From NCBI GenBank assembly GCA_027080315.1, contig JALWSI010000006.1:1-9648 (forward strand): a stretch of DNA of 9,648 bases, read 5' to 3'. This DNA comes from a bacterium. Lineage in GTDB: Bacteria > Thermosulfidibacterota > Thermosulfidibacteria > Thermosulfidibacterales > JALWSI01. The position numbers and the translations under genes were made by a program. Of the stretch, positions 1-7,444 are shown piece after piece. Below the pieces are notes generated by a model. It was given only the letters and a program-made list of their open reading frames with translations. It had not been told where the DNA came from and did no database searches. Position 1 is the stretch's first letter. Each line of letters opens with the position of its first letter.

Positions 1-464
1 CAATAGAAGAGATGAGACAAGAGGATCTCTTAAAGAAGGCCTTTGAAGAAAAAGGGCTCACCTACCACCAGGATGACCCATGGGAGACCCATTTCAACAT
101 GCTCTTCGTTCACTGCGTAGAACCCCACCTTAGAAACTTAAGGAGACCGGTCTTTCTCTACCTCTACCCAGAAGAGGTGGGGCTCATGGCGTCACCACAC
201 AGGCAAGACCCGTCCCTTGTTGAAAGAGTGGAGTTATTCGCCGGTGAGCTTGAGCTTATGAATGGATACACCGAGCTCACCGATCCCGAGGAGCAGCTTA
301 AGAGGTGGAAGAGGGATGGAGCCAACCTTAGCAGGGTTGATCCTGAGCTTCTTGAGGCCCTGCCCAAAATGGGCCAGGTTGCAGGTGCGGCTTTGGGAAT
401 AGAGCGGCTGCTGATGCTTCTGTGGGATTTGGAGGATATTGCTCAGGTGTCGCTCTCAGAATAG
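1..464 (+). CDS. epmA: EF-P lysyltransferase EpmA-like (GenX/PoxA), 3' part
   Basis: This is the C-terminal part of a class II lysyl-tRNA-synthetase-like protein. The frame is open to the left edge, so the start lies outside the window; the first in-frame ATG at 12 is internal. EpmA activates beta-lysine and attaches it to a lysine of elongation factor P, helping translation of polyproline stretches. About 150 residues are visible. They include [11 protein letters not shown], the class II core block [20 protein letters not shown], and a motif-3 region [14 protein letters not shown] whose arginine binds ATP. The GAALG form, with alanine where LysRS normally has a GxG glycine, and the absence of sequence for an anticodon domain after it, favour EpmA over LysS. 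The gene ends at TAG 462-464, overlapping the accA stop region by 22 bp on the opposite strand. The family is well supported; the choice of EpmA over a short LysRS paralogue is less certain because the N-terminus is missing. Confidence 0.85.
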   Translation, partial: IEEMRQEDLLKKAFEEKGLTYHQDDPWETHFNMLFVHCVEPHLRNLRRPVFLYLYPEEVGLMASPHRQDPSLVERVELFAGELELMNGYTELTDPEEQLKRWKRDGANLSRVDPELLEALPKMGQVAGAALGIERLLMLLWDLEDIAQVSLSE

Positions 465-1414
465 ACCCCTATGCCTCTCAGCTTCTGGTAGCGCTCTTCA
501 AGAAGCTGCTCTACGGGCTTGGCCATAAGCTCCTTAAGGTTTCTTCTTATGGCCCTCTTCATGATTGAGATGGCCCTGTCGGGATCCCTGTGGGCACCAC
601 CCAAGGGCTCTTTCACGATCTCGTCAATGATGCCGAGTTCCATAAGGTCCTTGGCAGTCACCTTCATGGCCTCTGCAGCCTGAGGGGCCTTCTCGGCGGT
701 TCTCCAGAGTATTGAGGCACAACCCTCGGGAGAGATCACCGCGTAGATGGCATTCTCCTGCATAAGCAGCCTGTCCCCCACGCTCAGGGCCAAGGCGCCT
801 CCGCTGCCCCCCTCTCCGGTTATGCAGACCACAATGGGCACCCTCAAACGGGACATCTCGTAGAGGTTAAGGGCGATGGCCTCAGACTGTCCCCTCTCCT
901 CACCGCCTATGCCTGGATATGCCCCGGGGGTGTCCACAAAGGTTATCACAGGAAAACCAAACTTCTCCGCCAGCTTCATCACCCTCAGGGCCTTCCTGTA
1001 CCCCTCGGGATGGGGCATGCCGAAGTTGCGCTCAATGTTCTCCCGGGTGCCCCTGCCCTTCTGGTGGCCTATGCATGCCACCGTGAATCTGCCTTCAAAC
1101 CTGCCAAGGCCTGCAACTATTGACTTGTCGTCCCTGAACCTCCTGTCTCCCCTAAGCTCAACAAAGTCGGTGATGAACCCGTTGATGTAGTCAAGGGTGT
1201 AGGGACGCTGGGGATGCCGGGCCACCTGCACCCTCTCCCAGGGAGAGAGCTTGCTGTAGGTGTCCCTGATCATGCGTTTGAGCTTCTTGCTCAGCTTTTG
1301 GGTCTCTTCTTCTACGTTTATTCTGCTGCCCTCGCCAATGGTGCGAAGCTCTATGATCTTTCGCTCCATCTCAACGATAGGGCGTTCAAAATCAAGAACA
1401 AACTGCTGCGGCAT
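443..1414 (-). CDS. accA: Acetyl-CoA carboxylase carboxyltransferase subunit alpha
   Basis: AccA pairs with AccD to form the carboxyltransferase that moves the carboxyl group from biotin on AccB to acetyl-CoA, giving malonyl-CoA for fatty acid synthesis in the cytoplasm. The protein is 323 residues, close to the 319 of E. coli AccA. An N-terminal helical part (about 1-75) precedes a crotonase-fold core. Visible family blocks are the KGRGT stretch (119-123), [18 protein letters not shown] (159-176) and the glycine-rich oxyanion-hole region [13 protein letters not shown] (198-210), followed by [12 protein letters not shown]. The start at 1414 is preceded by AAGGAG, 8 nt away, which lies inside the end of dnaE. 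Only 2 bp separate the dnaE stop from this start, so the two are surely co-transcribed and probably translationally coupled. The 3' end converges with and overlaps the epmA-like gene. Nothing looks broken. Confidence 0.97.
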   Translation of the reverse strand: MPQQFVLDFERPIVEMERKIIELRTIGEGSRINVEEETQKLSKKLKRMIRDTYSKLSPWERVQVARHPQRPYTLDYINGFITDFVELRGDRRFRDDKSIVAGLGRFEGRFTVACIGHQKGRGTRENIERNFGMPHPEGYRKALRVMKLAEKFGFPVITFVDTPGAYPGIGGEERGQSEAIALNLYEMSRLRVPIVVCITGEGGSGGALALSVGDRLLMQENAIYAVISPEGCASILWRTAEKAPQAAEAMKVTAKDLMELGIIDEIVKEPLGGAHRDPDRAISIMKRAIRRNLKELMAKPVEQLLEERYQKLRGIGVYSESDT

Positions 1415-1416
1415 CC

Positions 1417-4400
1417 TCAGTTCTCCTTCACCAACCTTACCCCCTCAAATCCTTCCTTTGAACCAAAGCTCTGCTCCAACAACCCCGGGTCAACCCAGAA
1501 GTCCTCCAAAGCCTCAACAACGGCTCTGAAGTCTCCCCTTCTCTCAAAAACCAGTCTCAAGGGCACCTTGCCCTTGCAGTCTCTAACCAGGTCAAAGAGC
1601 TTCATAACGAGGTCTCCGTTGCCCTCCCATCTATCCATCTCTATCACAAAGCTGAGAGAGGATGGAAGGGTCTTAAACCTAAACCTGCCCTCTGCCTCGC
1701 TAAGGGGCACCATCTCTTCAGCCAGCACCTTGTTGGTGCCCTCAGAGGCGCTATCAGAGTCAACCCTTCCCTTCACCACAAAAGGCTCCTCGTTCACACT
1801 AAGGGCAAGCTCAACCTCACGGTAGAGGGAGGGAAACACCACAACCTCAAGGGAAGAGGTTGTGTCCTCAAGCTGCACTATGGCCATCCTCTCCTTCTTC
1901 TTGGTTGACAGCTCCTTCTTTTTTGCCACCATACCGCACACCACCACCTCGGTTCCGTCTTTCATAGAGTGGACCCTCTCAAGAAGAAGGTCGGTGACCT
2001 CTCTGGCCCTCTCAGAGTACATCTCCATGGGATGAGAGGTGATGTAGAAGCCCAGGGCCTCCTTCTCCATGTCAAGAAGCTCCTTCTGGCTAAGGGGGGG
2101 TATCTCGGGATACCACTCTGGGATCCTGGCAGCAGCCTCCTTGCCTCCAAGGTCGAATAAAGAGACCTGACCCCGTCTTCCAGCCTTGTTTCTTCTGCCA
2201 GCTTCCTCCATGGCCTTGTCCAAGGCCCCAAGCAGCACATGTCTCTCTTTACCCGTTGACTCAAAGGCCCCTGCCTTTATGAGACTCTCAAGGGTCTTGC
2301 GGTTCACCTTGTGCAGGTCCACCCGGCGGCAGAAGTCGTAGAGGGACTTGAAGGGCCCTTTGGCCGCCCTCTCCTTCACTATGCTCTCAACAGCAGCCTC
2401 TCCAACGTTCTTGATGGCGGCAAGGCCAAACCTCAGAGAGTTCCCCTTCACCGAAAAGGTGACGTCGCTGTCGTTGATGTCAGGGGGCAACACCTCTATC
2501 CCCATGTCGGCGCACTCTTTGATGTATTTGTAGATCTTATCGGTGTTCCCCATGTCTCCCGATATGAGGGCGGCCATGAATGCAACGGGATGATGCGCCT
2601 TCATGTAGGCGGTCTGGTAGGCGATCATGGCGTAGGCCGCAGAGTGCGACTTGTTGAAGCCGTAGCCTGCAAACTTCTCCATGAGGTCAAAGATCTCTCT
2701 GGCCTTCTCCTCAGGAACCCCGTTCTTGAGCGCCCCCTCCATGAACCGGGAACGCTCCTTCTGCATAAGCTCGGGCTTCTTCTTGCCCATGGCCTTTCTA
2801 AGCAGATCCGCCTGTCCCATGGTGTAGCCAGCCAGGGCGACGGCTATCTGCATAACCTGCTCCTGGTAAAGGATTATGCCGTAGGTCTCCTTCAAGATGG
2901 GTTCAAGCTGGGGCAGGGGGTAGGTCACCTCCACCCTGCCGTGGCGTCTGTTGATGTAGTCGTCAACCATGCCGCTCTCCAGAGGACCGGGACGGTAGAG
3001 GGCCACAAGGGCGATGATGTCTTCAAAGCGTGAGGGCTGCATCTTCTTGATGAGCTCGCGCATCCCAGAGCTCTCAAGCTGAAAGACCCCTGTGGTCTGG
3101 CCGCTGCACAGAAGCTTAAAGGTCTTCTGGTCGTCCAAGGGCAGATGGTCAAGGTCAATGGAGTCAACCTCTTTGTAGCGCTCTGCCAGTTTAACCGCCA
3201 TGTCCAGAATGGTGAGGGTCTTAAGGCCCAGAAGGTCCATCTTAAGAAGCCCCAGCTCTTCAACCTCGTCCTTTGCGTACTGGGTCACCACCTCGCCGTT
3301 CCCCTTGTCAGAGGCCTTGTAAAGGGGAAGATACTCGGTCAAGGGCGCAGGGGTTATCACCACCCCTGCGGCGTGTGTTGAGGCATGACGGTAGAGCCCC
3401 TCAAGCCTCTGGGCAATCTCAATAAGCCGTTTAACCTCGGGCCTCTCCTTCATCATCTCTGTTAGCTTGGGCTGCTCCTCCAAGGCCTTCTGGATGGTGC
3501 TTGAAAGGGGCGGAATCAGCTTTGCAATGGTGTCAACCTCGCCGTAGGGCAGGTTTAAGGCCCTGCCGACGTCCCTCACCACCGCCCGGGCAGAGAGGGT
3601 TCCAAAGGTGATGATCTTGGCAACGTTCTCTTCGCCGTAAAGCTGGCGCACGTGCTCAACCACCTCGTCCCGGCGGTTCATGCAGATGTCAACATCAATA
3701 TCGGGCATAGAGATACGCTCGGGGTTGAGAAACCTTTCAAAGAGCAGATGGTAGCGCAAAGGATCAATAGAGGTTATCCTTAGAGCGTAAGAGACCAGAC
3801 TGCCAGCGGCAGAGCCCCTGCCCGGGCCAACGGGAATCCCCTTTCTCTTGGCAAAGTCTATGAACTCCCACACAATCAAGAAGTACCCCGCAAAGCCCAT
3901 ATCCTCTATTATGGTGAGCTCTGTCTCAAGTCGCTTCTGGTACTCTTCAAAGGGAATGGTGGAATCAAGCTCTCCTGCATCTCTGCGTCGCTCAAGCCCA
4001 CCTCTGGCCAGCTCTTCAAGGTAGGTGTGCAGGGTGTAGCCCGAGGGCACCTTGTACTGGGGCAGCTTGTACTGGTGCATGGTGAACTCAAAGTTGCACC
4101 TGTTGGCTATCTCAACGGTGTTCTTCACCGCCTCTTCAAAGTCGCTGAAAAGCTCGGCCACCTCCTGAGGAGAGCGCAGGTAGAGCTGATTGGTTGACAT
4201 GCGCATACGGTCGGTGTCGTCAACGTGCTTTCCCGTCTGAATGCACAGGAGCACATCGTGGGCCTCGGCGTCTTCAGGGTCAAGGTAGTGGCAATCGTTG
4301 GTCACCACCAGGGGCAGCCCAACCTCGTTGGCCAAGGAGATGAGCTGGGCGTTGGCCTCCTCCTGCTCTTCCAGGCCGTTTCTCTGAATCTCAATGTAGA

Positions 4401-4920
4401 AGTTTCCCTCGCCAAATATCTCGGCGTACTCCTGGGCCCTTCGTTTGGCCTTGTCGTAGTTGTTGTGCCTGATTAGCCAGGGAATCTCCCCTTTGAGGCA
4501 GGCAGAGAGACCGATAAGCCCCTCACTGTGCTCCCTCAGCAGCTCTCTGTCTATCCGGGGCTTGTAGTAGAAACCCTCAAGGTAGGCAGCAGAAGAGAGT
4601 TTAACCAGGTTTTTGTAGCCGGTCTCGTCCTTCACCAAAAGCACCAGGTGGTAGGCGGCGTCAGAGAGACCCCTGTGGGAGTTCTTCTCAAACCTTGATT
4701 TGGGGGCCACATAGGCCTCGCATCCGATTATGGGATGAATACCTGCGGCCTTGGCCCTTTTGTAAAAGTCAACGGCTCCAAACATATTGCCGTGGTCGGT
4801 TATGGCCAAGGCGTTAAAACCGAGGTCTTTGGCTTTGGAGAAGAGACGGGGCAGGTGAATGCCGCCGTCAAGCAGGCTGTACTGGGTATGCAGGTGCAAA
4901 TGCACAAAATCAGAGGCCAT
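1417..4920 (-). CDS. dnaE: DNA polymerase III subunit alpha
   Basis: This is the catalytic subunit of the replicative polymerase, which extends primers as part of the holoenzyme. Its length of 1167 residues is normal for the DnaE1 class. An N-terminal PHP domain starts at once with [14 protein letters not shown] (H9, H11), then ITDHGNMFG (D42, H43), GCEAYV and TNDCHYL, so the PHP metal-site residues appear largely kept. The polymerase core carries the [13 protein letters not shown] block, the catalytic MPDIDVDIC motif (D407, D409) and the third carboxylate in [12 protein letters not shown] (D562). [18 protein letters not shown] follows, then a helix-hairpin-helix region ([19 protein letters not shown]) and an OB fold (about 990-1065). 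The start at 4920 has a good ribosome site (AAAGGAAGG) just upstream. No clear promoter was seen in the 155 bp separating it from the codirectional mazF. accA follows directly. Confidence 0.98.
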   Translation of the reverse strand: MASDFVHLHLHTQYSLLDGGIHLPRLFSKAKDLGFNALAITDHGNMFGAVDFYKRAKAAGIHPIIGCEAYVAPKSRFEKNSHRGLSDAAYHLVLLVKDETGYKNLVKLSSAAYLEGFYYKPRIDRELLREHSEGLIGLSACLKGEIPWLIRHNNYDKAKRRAQEYAEIFGEGNFYIEIQRNGLEEQEEANAQLISLANEVGLPLVVTNDCHYLDPEDAEAHDVLLCIQTGKHVDDTDRMRMSTNQLYLRSPQEVAELFSDFEEAVKNTVEIANRCNFEFTMHQYKLPQYKVPSGYTLHTYLEELARGGLERRRDAGELDSTIPFEEYQKRLETELTIIEDMGFAGYFLIVWEFIDFAKRKGIPVGPGRGSAAGSLVSYALRITSIDPLRYHLLFERFLNPERISMPDIDVDICMNRRDEVVEHVRQLYGEENVAKIITFGTLSARAVVRDVGRALNLPYGEVDTIAKLIPPLSSTIQKALEEQPKLTEMMKERPEVKRLIEIAQRLEGLYRHASTHAAGVVITPAPLTEYLPLYKASDKGNGEVVTQYAKDEVEELGLLKMDLLGLKTLTILDMAVKLAERYKEVDSIDLDHLPLDDQKTFKLLCSGQTTGVFQLESSGMRELIKKMQPSRFEDIIALVALYRPGPLESGMVDDYINRRHGRVEVTYPLPQLEPILKETYGIILYQEQVMQIAVALAGYTMGQADLLRKAMGKKKPELMQKERSRFMEGALKNGVPEEKAREIFDLMEKFAGYGFNKSHSAAYAMIAYQTAYMKAHHPVAFMAALISGDMGNTDKIYKYIKECADMGIEVLPPDINDSDVTFSVKGNSLRFGLAAIKNVGEAAVESIVKERAAKGPFKSLYDFCRRVDLHKVNRKTLESLIKAGAFESTGKERHVLLGALDKAMEEAGRRNKAGRRGQVSLFDLGGKEAAARIPEWYPEIPPLSQKELLDMEKEALGFYITSHPMEMYSERAREVTDLLLERVHSMKDGTEVVVCGMVAKKKELSTKKKERMAIVQLEDTTSSLEVVVFPSLYREVELALSVNEEPFVVKGRVDSDSASEGTNKVLAEEMVPLSEAEGRFRFKTLPSSLSFVIEMDRWEGNGDLVMKLFDLVRDCKGKVPLRLVFERRGDFRAVVEALEDFWVDPGLLEQSFGSKEGFEGVRLVKEN

Positions 4921-5075
4921 AATGCCTTCCTTTCAACAGCGCTGAAATTGAAGGGGGATCTCGCAAGACCCTGTAAACATTAAAGTTGCATCAAGCGCCT
5001 TCGCCTCACGAACCCCCTTCGCGGCTCCATGAAATCCAAATTTAGCCACAGTCACAAGGGGGGTCAACTCCAGCG

Positions 5076-5435
5076 CTAACAATGTTCAGGATCAATATCA
5101 AGAATAAGGGCAAGAGATCTCTTGATGGCGTCCATTGTGGAGAAGGCGATCTCCCCAACTTTACCCACGAATCTTTTGTGGCTAATCGCCCGGATATGGA
5201 AACAATCAACAGCCGACCTTTTCTTCAAACCGTTTTTAGCATCAGGATCCAGGATAACGAAAAATGGGTTTCCTTCCCACGAAGGCTGCGCTTCCGTCAG
5301 GGGAACGACGATCGCGAGTTTCAGGTGTTTTTCATGCCCTCCGTTCAGGACCACCACAGGCCGTTTCTTCTTGATCTCGTCGCCGATGGTGGGATCAAGA
5401 TTGACCCAGTGGATTTCACCCACCTTCAAAGCCAT
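5076..5435 (-). CDS. mazF: MazF/PemK-family endoribonuclease toxin
   Basis: This is a 119-residue protein of the MazF/PemK/CcdB-fold family, whose members cut single-stranded RNA at short sequences and stop translation when the antitoxin is lost. It begins with the diagnostic KVGEIHWVNLDPTIGDE, then KKKRPVVVLNG with R25, and LAIVVPLTE with T47. R25 and T47 sit where the catalytic arginine and threonine fall in characterised MazF proteins. The C-terminal block DCFHIRAISHKRFVGKVGEI is also typical. The length matches the family (about 110-120), so the gene is probably functional. Its start overlaps the 3' end of the upstream antitoxin gene by 20 bp, the classic coupled antitoxin-first arrangement. 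It lies 155 bp upstream of dnaE on the same strand, so read-through into dnaE is possible. The exact cleavage site cannot be predicted. Confidence 0.93.
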   Translation of the reverse strand: MALKVGEIHWVNLDPTIGDEIKKKRPVVVLNGGHEKHLKLAIVVPLTEAQPSWEGNPFFVILDPDAKNGLKKRSAVDCFHIRAISHKRFVGKVGEIAFSTMDAIKRSLALILDIDPEHC

Positions 5436-5658
5436 CGCCCTCTATATCCTCAAAGAGATTTTCATAAGCTGTCTTCCCAATGCCCTCCATAGCCGCCTGC
5501 CGCATTTGCTCCCGCAGTTTTTTACGGTCTTTTTTCACCTTCTCACCCACGGCCTCGCGGACATATTCGCTTAGGCTTCTGTAATTCAGGTCCTTATAGA
5601 CCTGTTTGATGAAACGGTAGTGTTTCTCGTCCAACTGAACCTTCGTCCTAATCAGCAT
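5416..5658 (-). CDS. Ribbon-helix-helix antitoxin of the MazF pair
   Basis: This is an 80-residue protein with an N-terminal ribbon-helix-helix DNA-binding domain: the beta strand MLIRTKVQL is followed by two helices, HYRFIKQVYKDLNY and SLSEYVREAVGEKV (to about residue 42). The rest is a long charged segment with an acidic end (YENLFEDIEGDG), the part expected to wrap the MazF dimer and block its active site. It is encoded first and overlaps mazF by 20 bp. A G-rich ribosome site (AAGGGGGG) precedes the start by 4 nt. RHH antitoxins usually repress their own operon as dimers, and an inverted repeat suited to that lies 14-31 bp upstream of the start. The family is clear from pattern; a specific subfamily name is not. 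Confidence 0.88.
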   Translation of the reverse strand: MLIRTKVQLDEKHYRFIKQVYKDLNYRSLSEYVREAVGEKVKKDRKKLREQMRQAAMEGIGKTAYENLFEDIEGDGFEGG

Positions 5659-5671
5659 TTGGCCCCCCTTA

Positions 5672-5689
5672 AAATGGGCATATCCATTT
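5672..5689. promoter_or_regulatory. Candidate operator of the MazF locus
   Basis: A perfect inverted repeat, AAATGG-GCATAT-CCATTT, lies just upstream of the antitoxin start (5658). Its position suits autorepression by the RHH antitoxin, alone or with MazF. The function is inferred from position and symmetry only. Confidence 0.45.
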
Positions 5690-5808
5690 CACTAATTAAG
5701 ATCTTTTGACCCCACTATCAAGGCCCAGAATAAGGCCTCTTGGTTTGTAACCCGGCAAGCCGTGAAGCGTAAGAAGGGTAGGACTGAGTGCCAAGGACTG
5801 GGTCCAGA
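5690..5808. other. Gene-free divergent intergenic stretch
   Basis: This is the left part of the region between two divergent TA operons. No reading frame with a start and ribosome site was found on either strand. Two AGGCC elements about 8 bp apart near 5720-5740 and a GCGTAAG-like word near 5767 are visible. That word also opens the two other 7-bp repeat tracts, so the tract at 5809-5921 may begin here in a decayed form. Confidence 0.4.
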
Positions 5809-5921
5809 GATCAGAAGTCAGAGGTCAGTAGTCAGAAGTCAATAGGCAGAGGTCAGCTGTCAGTAGGCGGTAGTCAGAAGTCAGTAGATTCTTAACCCTT
5901 AAAACTTGCAACTTAAAACTT
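5809..5921. repeat. Degenerate 7-bp-period repeat tract A
   Basis: About 16 units of 7 bp can be laid in register. GTCAGAA / GTCAGAG / GTCAGTA / GGCAGAG type units pass, without a break in period, into AACCCTT / AAAACTT / GCAACTT / AAAACTT. The tract lies between the divergent promoters of the MazF and VapBC operons. It belongs to the same family as the tracts starting near 6669 and 7309, but it lacks the 9-bp-period part that follows those two. No coding role is evident. Confidence 0.8.
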
Positions 5922-5926
5922 CCCCA

Positions 5927-5956
5927 TTGACACCCCATTCCACACATATTATGTGT
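5927..5956 (+). promoter_or_regulatory. Promoter and candidate operator of vapBC
   Basis: A consensus -35 box TTGACA (5927-5932) is followed by an AT-rich -10 zone around 5947-5955. The best match (TATTAT) is only 14 bp away; TATGTG gives 17 bp. The -10 zone lies within a perfect inverted repeat ACACAT-ATT-ATGTGT (5942-5956), well placed for autorepression by the RHH antitoxin. GGAGGGG (5975-5981) then precedes the vapB start by 7 nt. The -35 and the palindrome are seen directly; their use is inferred. Confidence 0.6.
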
Positions 5957-5988
5957 AATCAAAACAACACCTGTGGAGGGGAATTCAG

Positions 5989-6222
5989 ATGCCCAATGTG
6001 ACCATCTCTATTTCTGAGCACCTGTTGGAGAAGGTCAGAAGGTATGCAGCCCAGCGGGGCACCTCTTTGAACAGGCTCATACGAGAGCACTTAGAAGAAC
6101 TGGTGGGTTTAGAGAAAGAGCATTTGGAAAAGACCCTTGAAGAGCTGTTAGAGCTAACAGAGAAGCACGGAGGCAAAATAGAGGAGTGGAAGAGAGAAGA
6201 GCTCTATGAGGGGCGGGTATAG
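5989..6222 (+). CDS. vapB: VapB-type ribbon-helix-helix antitoxin
   Basis: This 77-residue antitoxin partners the PIN toxin that overlaps it. Residues 1-40 form an RHH domain: strand PNVTISIS, helix EHLLEKVRRYAAQRG, then SLNRLIREHLEELVG. The remainder is a highly charged helix (EKEHLEKTLEELLELTEKHGGKIEEWKREEL) expected to run along the toxin and cover its active site. The ATG at 5989 is supported by GGAGGGG 7 nt upstream. The gene overlaps vapC by 17 bp, so translation is probably coupled. The palindrome over its -10 region suggests autoregulation. Assignment rests on domain pattern and the toxin beside it. Confidence 0.9.
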   Translation: MPNVTISISEHLLEKVRRYAAQRGTSLNRLIREHLEELVGLEKEHLEKTLEELLELTEKHGGKIEEWKREELYEGRV

Positions 6223-6706
6223 GGTCTTTTTTGACACAAACGTTCTTGTCTATCTTCACGACAAAAAGACCCCCGCCAAAAGGGGCATTGCAAGAGAGCT
6301 TCTGCTTCACTGGTTTCCCACGGGTAGAATGGTGGTATCCACCCAGGTGCTACAAGAGCTCTATGTGGTGCTCACTAAAAAGCTCATCCCGGCCATGCCA
6401 CCTGAAGAGGCCTTAGAAGAGCTAAAAAAGCTCAGTTTAGGCGCCAAAACCGTGAGCATAAGCCCAGACATGGTCTTTGACGCTATCAGGACCCACCTTG
6501 AGAACAGAATCTCTTTCTGGGATGCCCTTATCGTAACAGCAGCGGCCTACGGCGGCTGCAAGGTTATATTCACCGAAGATCTCAATCACGGACAAACAAT
6601 AAACGGGGTAAGGATAGAGAATCCCTTTAGAGGAAGCCAAAAAAGCAGGGATAGCAAAGAAGTACTGAGCGTGAGGCGTAAGGAGTCAGGAATCAGAGGT
6701 CAGTAG
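6206..6706 (+). CDS. vapC: VapC-type PIN-domain ribonuclease toxin
   Basis: VapC toxins are Mg-dependent RNases that often cut tRNA or rRNA and halt translation. The PIN acidic residues are all present: D10 in VFFDTNVLVY, E51 in STQVLQELYVVL, D106 in ISFWDALIV and D125 in IFTEDLNHGQ. The fold normally ends soon after the strand VRIENPF (135-141). This protein continues for about 25 more residues (to 166), rich in Ser, Lys and Arg. From about 6669 those codons are the opening units of the 7-bp repeat tract, and the stop codon itself (TAG, 6704-6706) is inside a repeat unit. The tail therefore looks like a read-through extension caused by the repeat replacing the original stop. The start overlaps vapB; no better start is visible. 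The toxin is likely active. Confidence 0.93.
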   Translation: MRGGYRVFFDTNVLVYLHDKKTPAKRGIARELLLHWFPTGRMVVSTQVLQELYVVLTKKLIPAMPPEEALEELKKLSLGAKTVSISPDMVFDAIRTHLENRISFWDALIVTAAAYGGCKVIFTEDLNHGQTINGVRIENPFRGSQKSRDSKEVLSVRRKESGIRGQ

Positions 6707-6787
6707 TCAGAGGTCAGTAGGCAGTAGTCAGAGGATTCTTAAAACTTGCAACTTAAAACTTATAAGCAACTTAACCCTTAAAACTTC
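6669..6787. repeat. Degenerate 7-bp-period repeat tract B
   Basis: Units run GCGTGAG, GCGTAAG, GAGTCAG, GAATCAG, AGGTCAG, TAGTCAG and onward, changing in register to TTAAAAC / TTGCAAC units near 6740-6765. A short link ATAAGCAACTTAACCCTT follows. The tract begins inside the 3' end of vapC and supplies its stop codon. Its order of sub-blocks closely matches tract C at 7309-7440. Confidence 0.8.
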
Positions 6788-6792
6788 CTGTC

Positions 6793-6870
6793 AAACCCAA
6801 CAAACGCAAGCAACTCAAGAAACGCAATAAACCCAACAAACCAAACAGACCAGATAGACCAGACAAACCC
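6793..6870. repeat. Degenerate 9-bp-period repeat, tract B
   Basis: About nine units in exact 9-bp register: AAACCCAAC, AAACGCAAG, CAACTCAAG, AAACGCAAT, AAACCCAAC, AAACCAAAC, AGACCAGAT, AGACCAGAC, AAACCC. The first five units recur in nearly the same order at 7445-7489. An open frame on the minus strand through this tract is a by-product of the period being a multiple of 3. The tract ends just before the promoter of the next TA locus. Confidence 0.82.
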
Positions 6871-6875
6871 ATACA

Positions 6876-6913
6876 TTGACCGGTATCGTATTGTGGTATA
6901 TGCTAAAGGTATC
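6876..6913 (+). promoter_or_regulatory. Promoter with three spaced GGTATC/A elements
   Basis: TTGACC (6876-6881) and TATGCT (6899-6904), 17 bp apart, form a plausible sigma-70-type promoter for the antitoxin gene at 6939. Three direct elements GGTATC, GGTATA and GGTATC start at 6882, 6895 and 6908, exactly 13 bp apart, spanning the spacer, the -10 region and the start point. They are candidate binding sites for the RHH antitoxin. A ribosome site AGAAGGAAG follows shortly before the ATG. Confidence 0.5.
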
Positions 6914-6938
6914 AAAAACAGAAGCAGAAGGAAGATAG

Positions 6939-7214
6939 ATGAAGAGAGTGGCTTTAACGCTTCGTCTTCCACCAGATATTTACGAAGAGGCGAAAGAGAT
7001 CGCCAGAGGTAGAGGTAAAAGCTTCTCTGGCTACGTGCGTGAACTTCTGGAAGAAAGGCTGAAAGAGGAAAAGAAGAAGAGACTGTTTGATGCATTCTCT
7101 TTAGTTGCAGCAGATGCCGAAGAGGTTGGTGTGGAGTTCGCCTTTGAAGCCCAAAAAGAGGTTGTCTTCCCCCTATTCAAAGGCCGAACAGTTGCTCACC
7201 ATATCCAAAGATAG
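6939..7214 (+). CDS. Ribbon-helix-helix antitoxin with altered C-terminus
   Basis: This is a 91-residue protein whose first 45 residues are a good RHH domain: strand KRVALTLRL, helix PDIYEEAKEIARGRG, then SFSGYVRELLEERLKEE. Residues up to about 75 (LVAADAEEVGVEFAFEAQKEVV) resemble the toxin-binding tail of antitoxins paired with MazF. The last roughly 15 residues (FPLFKGRTVAHHIQR) come from reading the following mazF remnant out of frame, so the native end and the toxin start appear to have been lost in a deletion. The DNA-binding part is intact and the promoter looks kept, so the protein could still be made and act as an orphan antitoxin or repressor. The antitoxin type is fairly sure; present activity is not. 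Confidence 0.82.
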   Translation: MKRVALTLRLPPDIYEEAKEIARGRGKSFSGYVRELLEERLKEEKKKRLFDAFSLVAADAEEVGVEFAFEAQKEVVFPLFKGRTVAHHIQR

Positions 7215-7299
7215 ACTAATTGAACACATAGGAACCGTAGAGCCAGAAGTGATGGATAAGATTAAAGAAGCCGTTAAAATGGTCTTAGACCTTGATTAA
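7165..7299 (+). pseudogene. C-terminal remnant of a second mazF
   Basis: In the frame ending at TAA 7297-7299 the sequence reads SPYSKAEQLLTISKDRL and then IEHIGTVEPEVMDKIKEAVKMVLDLD. This is the typical last third of MazF-family toxins: the 'AEQ-TISKDRL-IG' block followed by the final helix. Nothing resembling the MazF N-terminus (GEIWWV / RPVVV) lies upstream; the antitoxin reading frame occupies that space in another frame. A deletion of most of the toxin gene, joining the antitoxin end to the toxin end near 7160-7175, explains this. The catalytic arginine and threonine are gone, so it cannot be an active toxin. An ATG at 7105 opens this frame but has no ribosome site that I can see. Confidence 0.75.
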
Positions 7300-7308
7300 G
7301 AAAACCGA

Positions 7309-7440
7309 GCGTAAAGCGTAAGGAGTAAAGAGTCAGGGATCAGAGGTCAGTAATCAGAAGTCAGAGGTCAGAGGTCAGAAGTCAGTATATTCTTAAAACT
7401 TACAACTTAAAACTTAAAACTTATAAGCAACTTAACCCTT
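7309..7440. repeat. Degenerate 7-bp-period repeat tract C
   Basis: The tract starts about 10 bp after the mazF remnant's stop codon. Units run GCGTAAA, GCGTAAG, GAGTAAA, GAGTCAG, GGATCAG, AGGTCAG, TAATCAG, AAGTCAG and so on, then TTAAAAC / TTACAAC / TTAAAAC, followed by the same ATAAGCAACTTAACCCTT link seen in tract B. It shares the block order of tract B at base-level similarity high enough to suggest a duplicated or dispersed module. Confidence 0.8.
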
Positions 7441-7444
7441 CACA

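Noticed and set aside
1214-3033. Long + strand open frames opposite accA and dnaE (up to 240 codons)
   Set aside because: They are shadows of well-identified minus-strand genes with intact conserved motifs; their translations show no family features.
4921-5075. Possible promoter or terminator between mazF and dnaE
   Set aside because: No convincing -35/-10 pair and no GC-rich stem followed by a T run was found. Two AGCGCT palindromes are too short to interpret.
5082-5574. + strand frames of 136 and 150 codons opposite the MazF locus
   Set aside because: The minus strand encodes a clear MazF and antitoxin; the + frames are composition-driven shadows.
6778-7095. Minus-strand 105-codon open frame with a hydrophobic C-terminal part
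   Set aside because: It runs antisense through the RHH antitoxin gene and the 9-bp repeat tract. Its apparent periodic hydrophobic segment comes from the repeat, and no start signal supports it.
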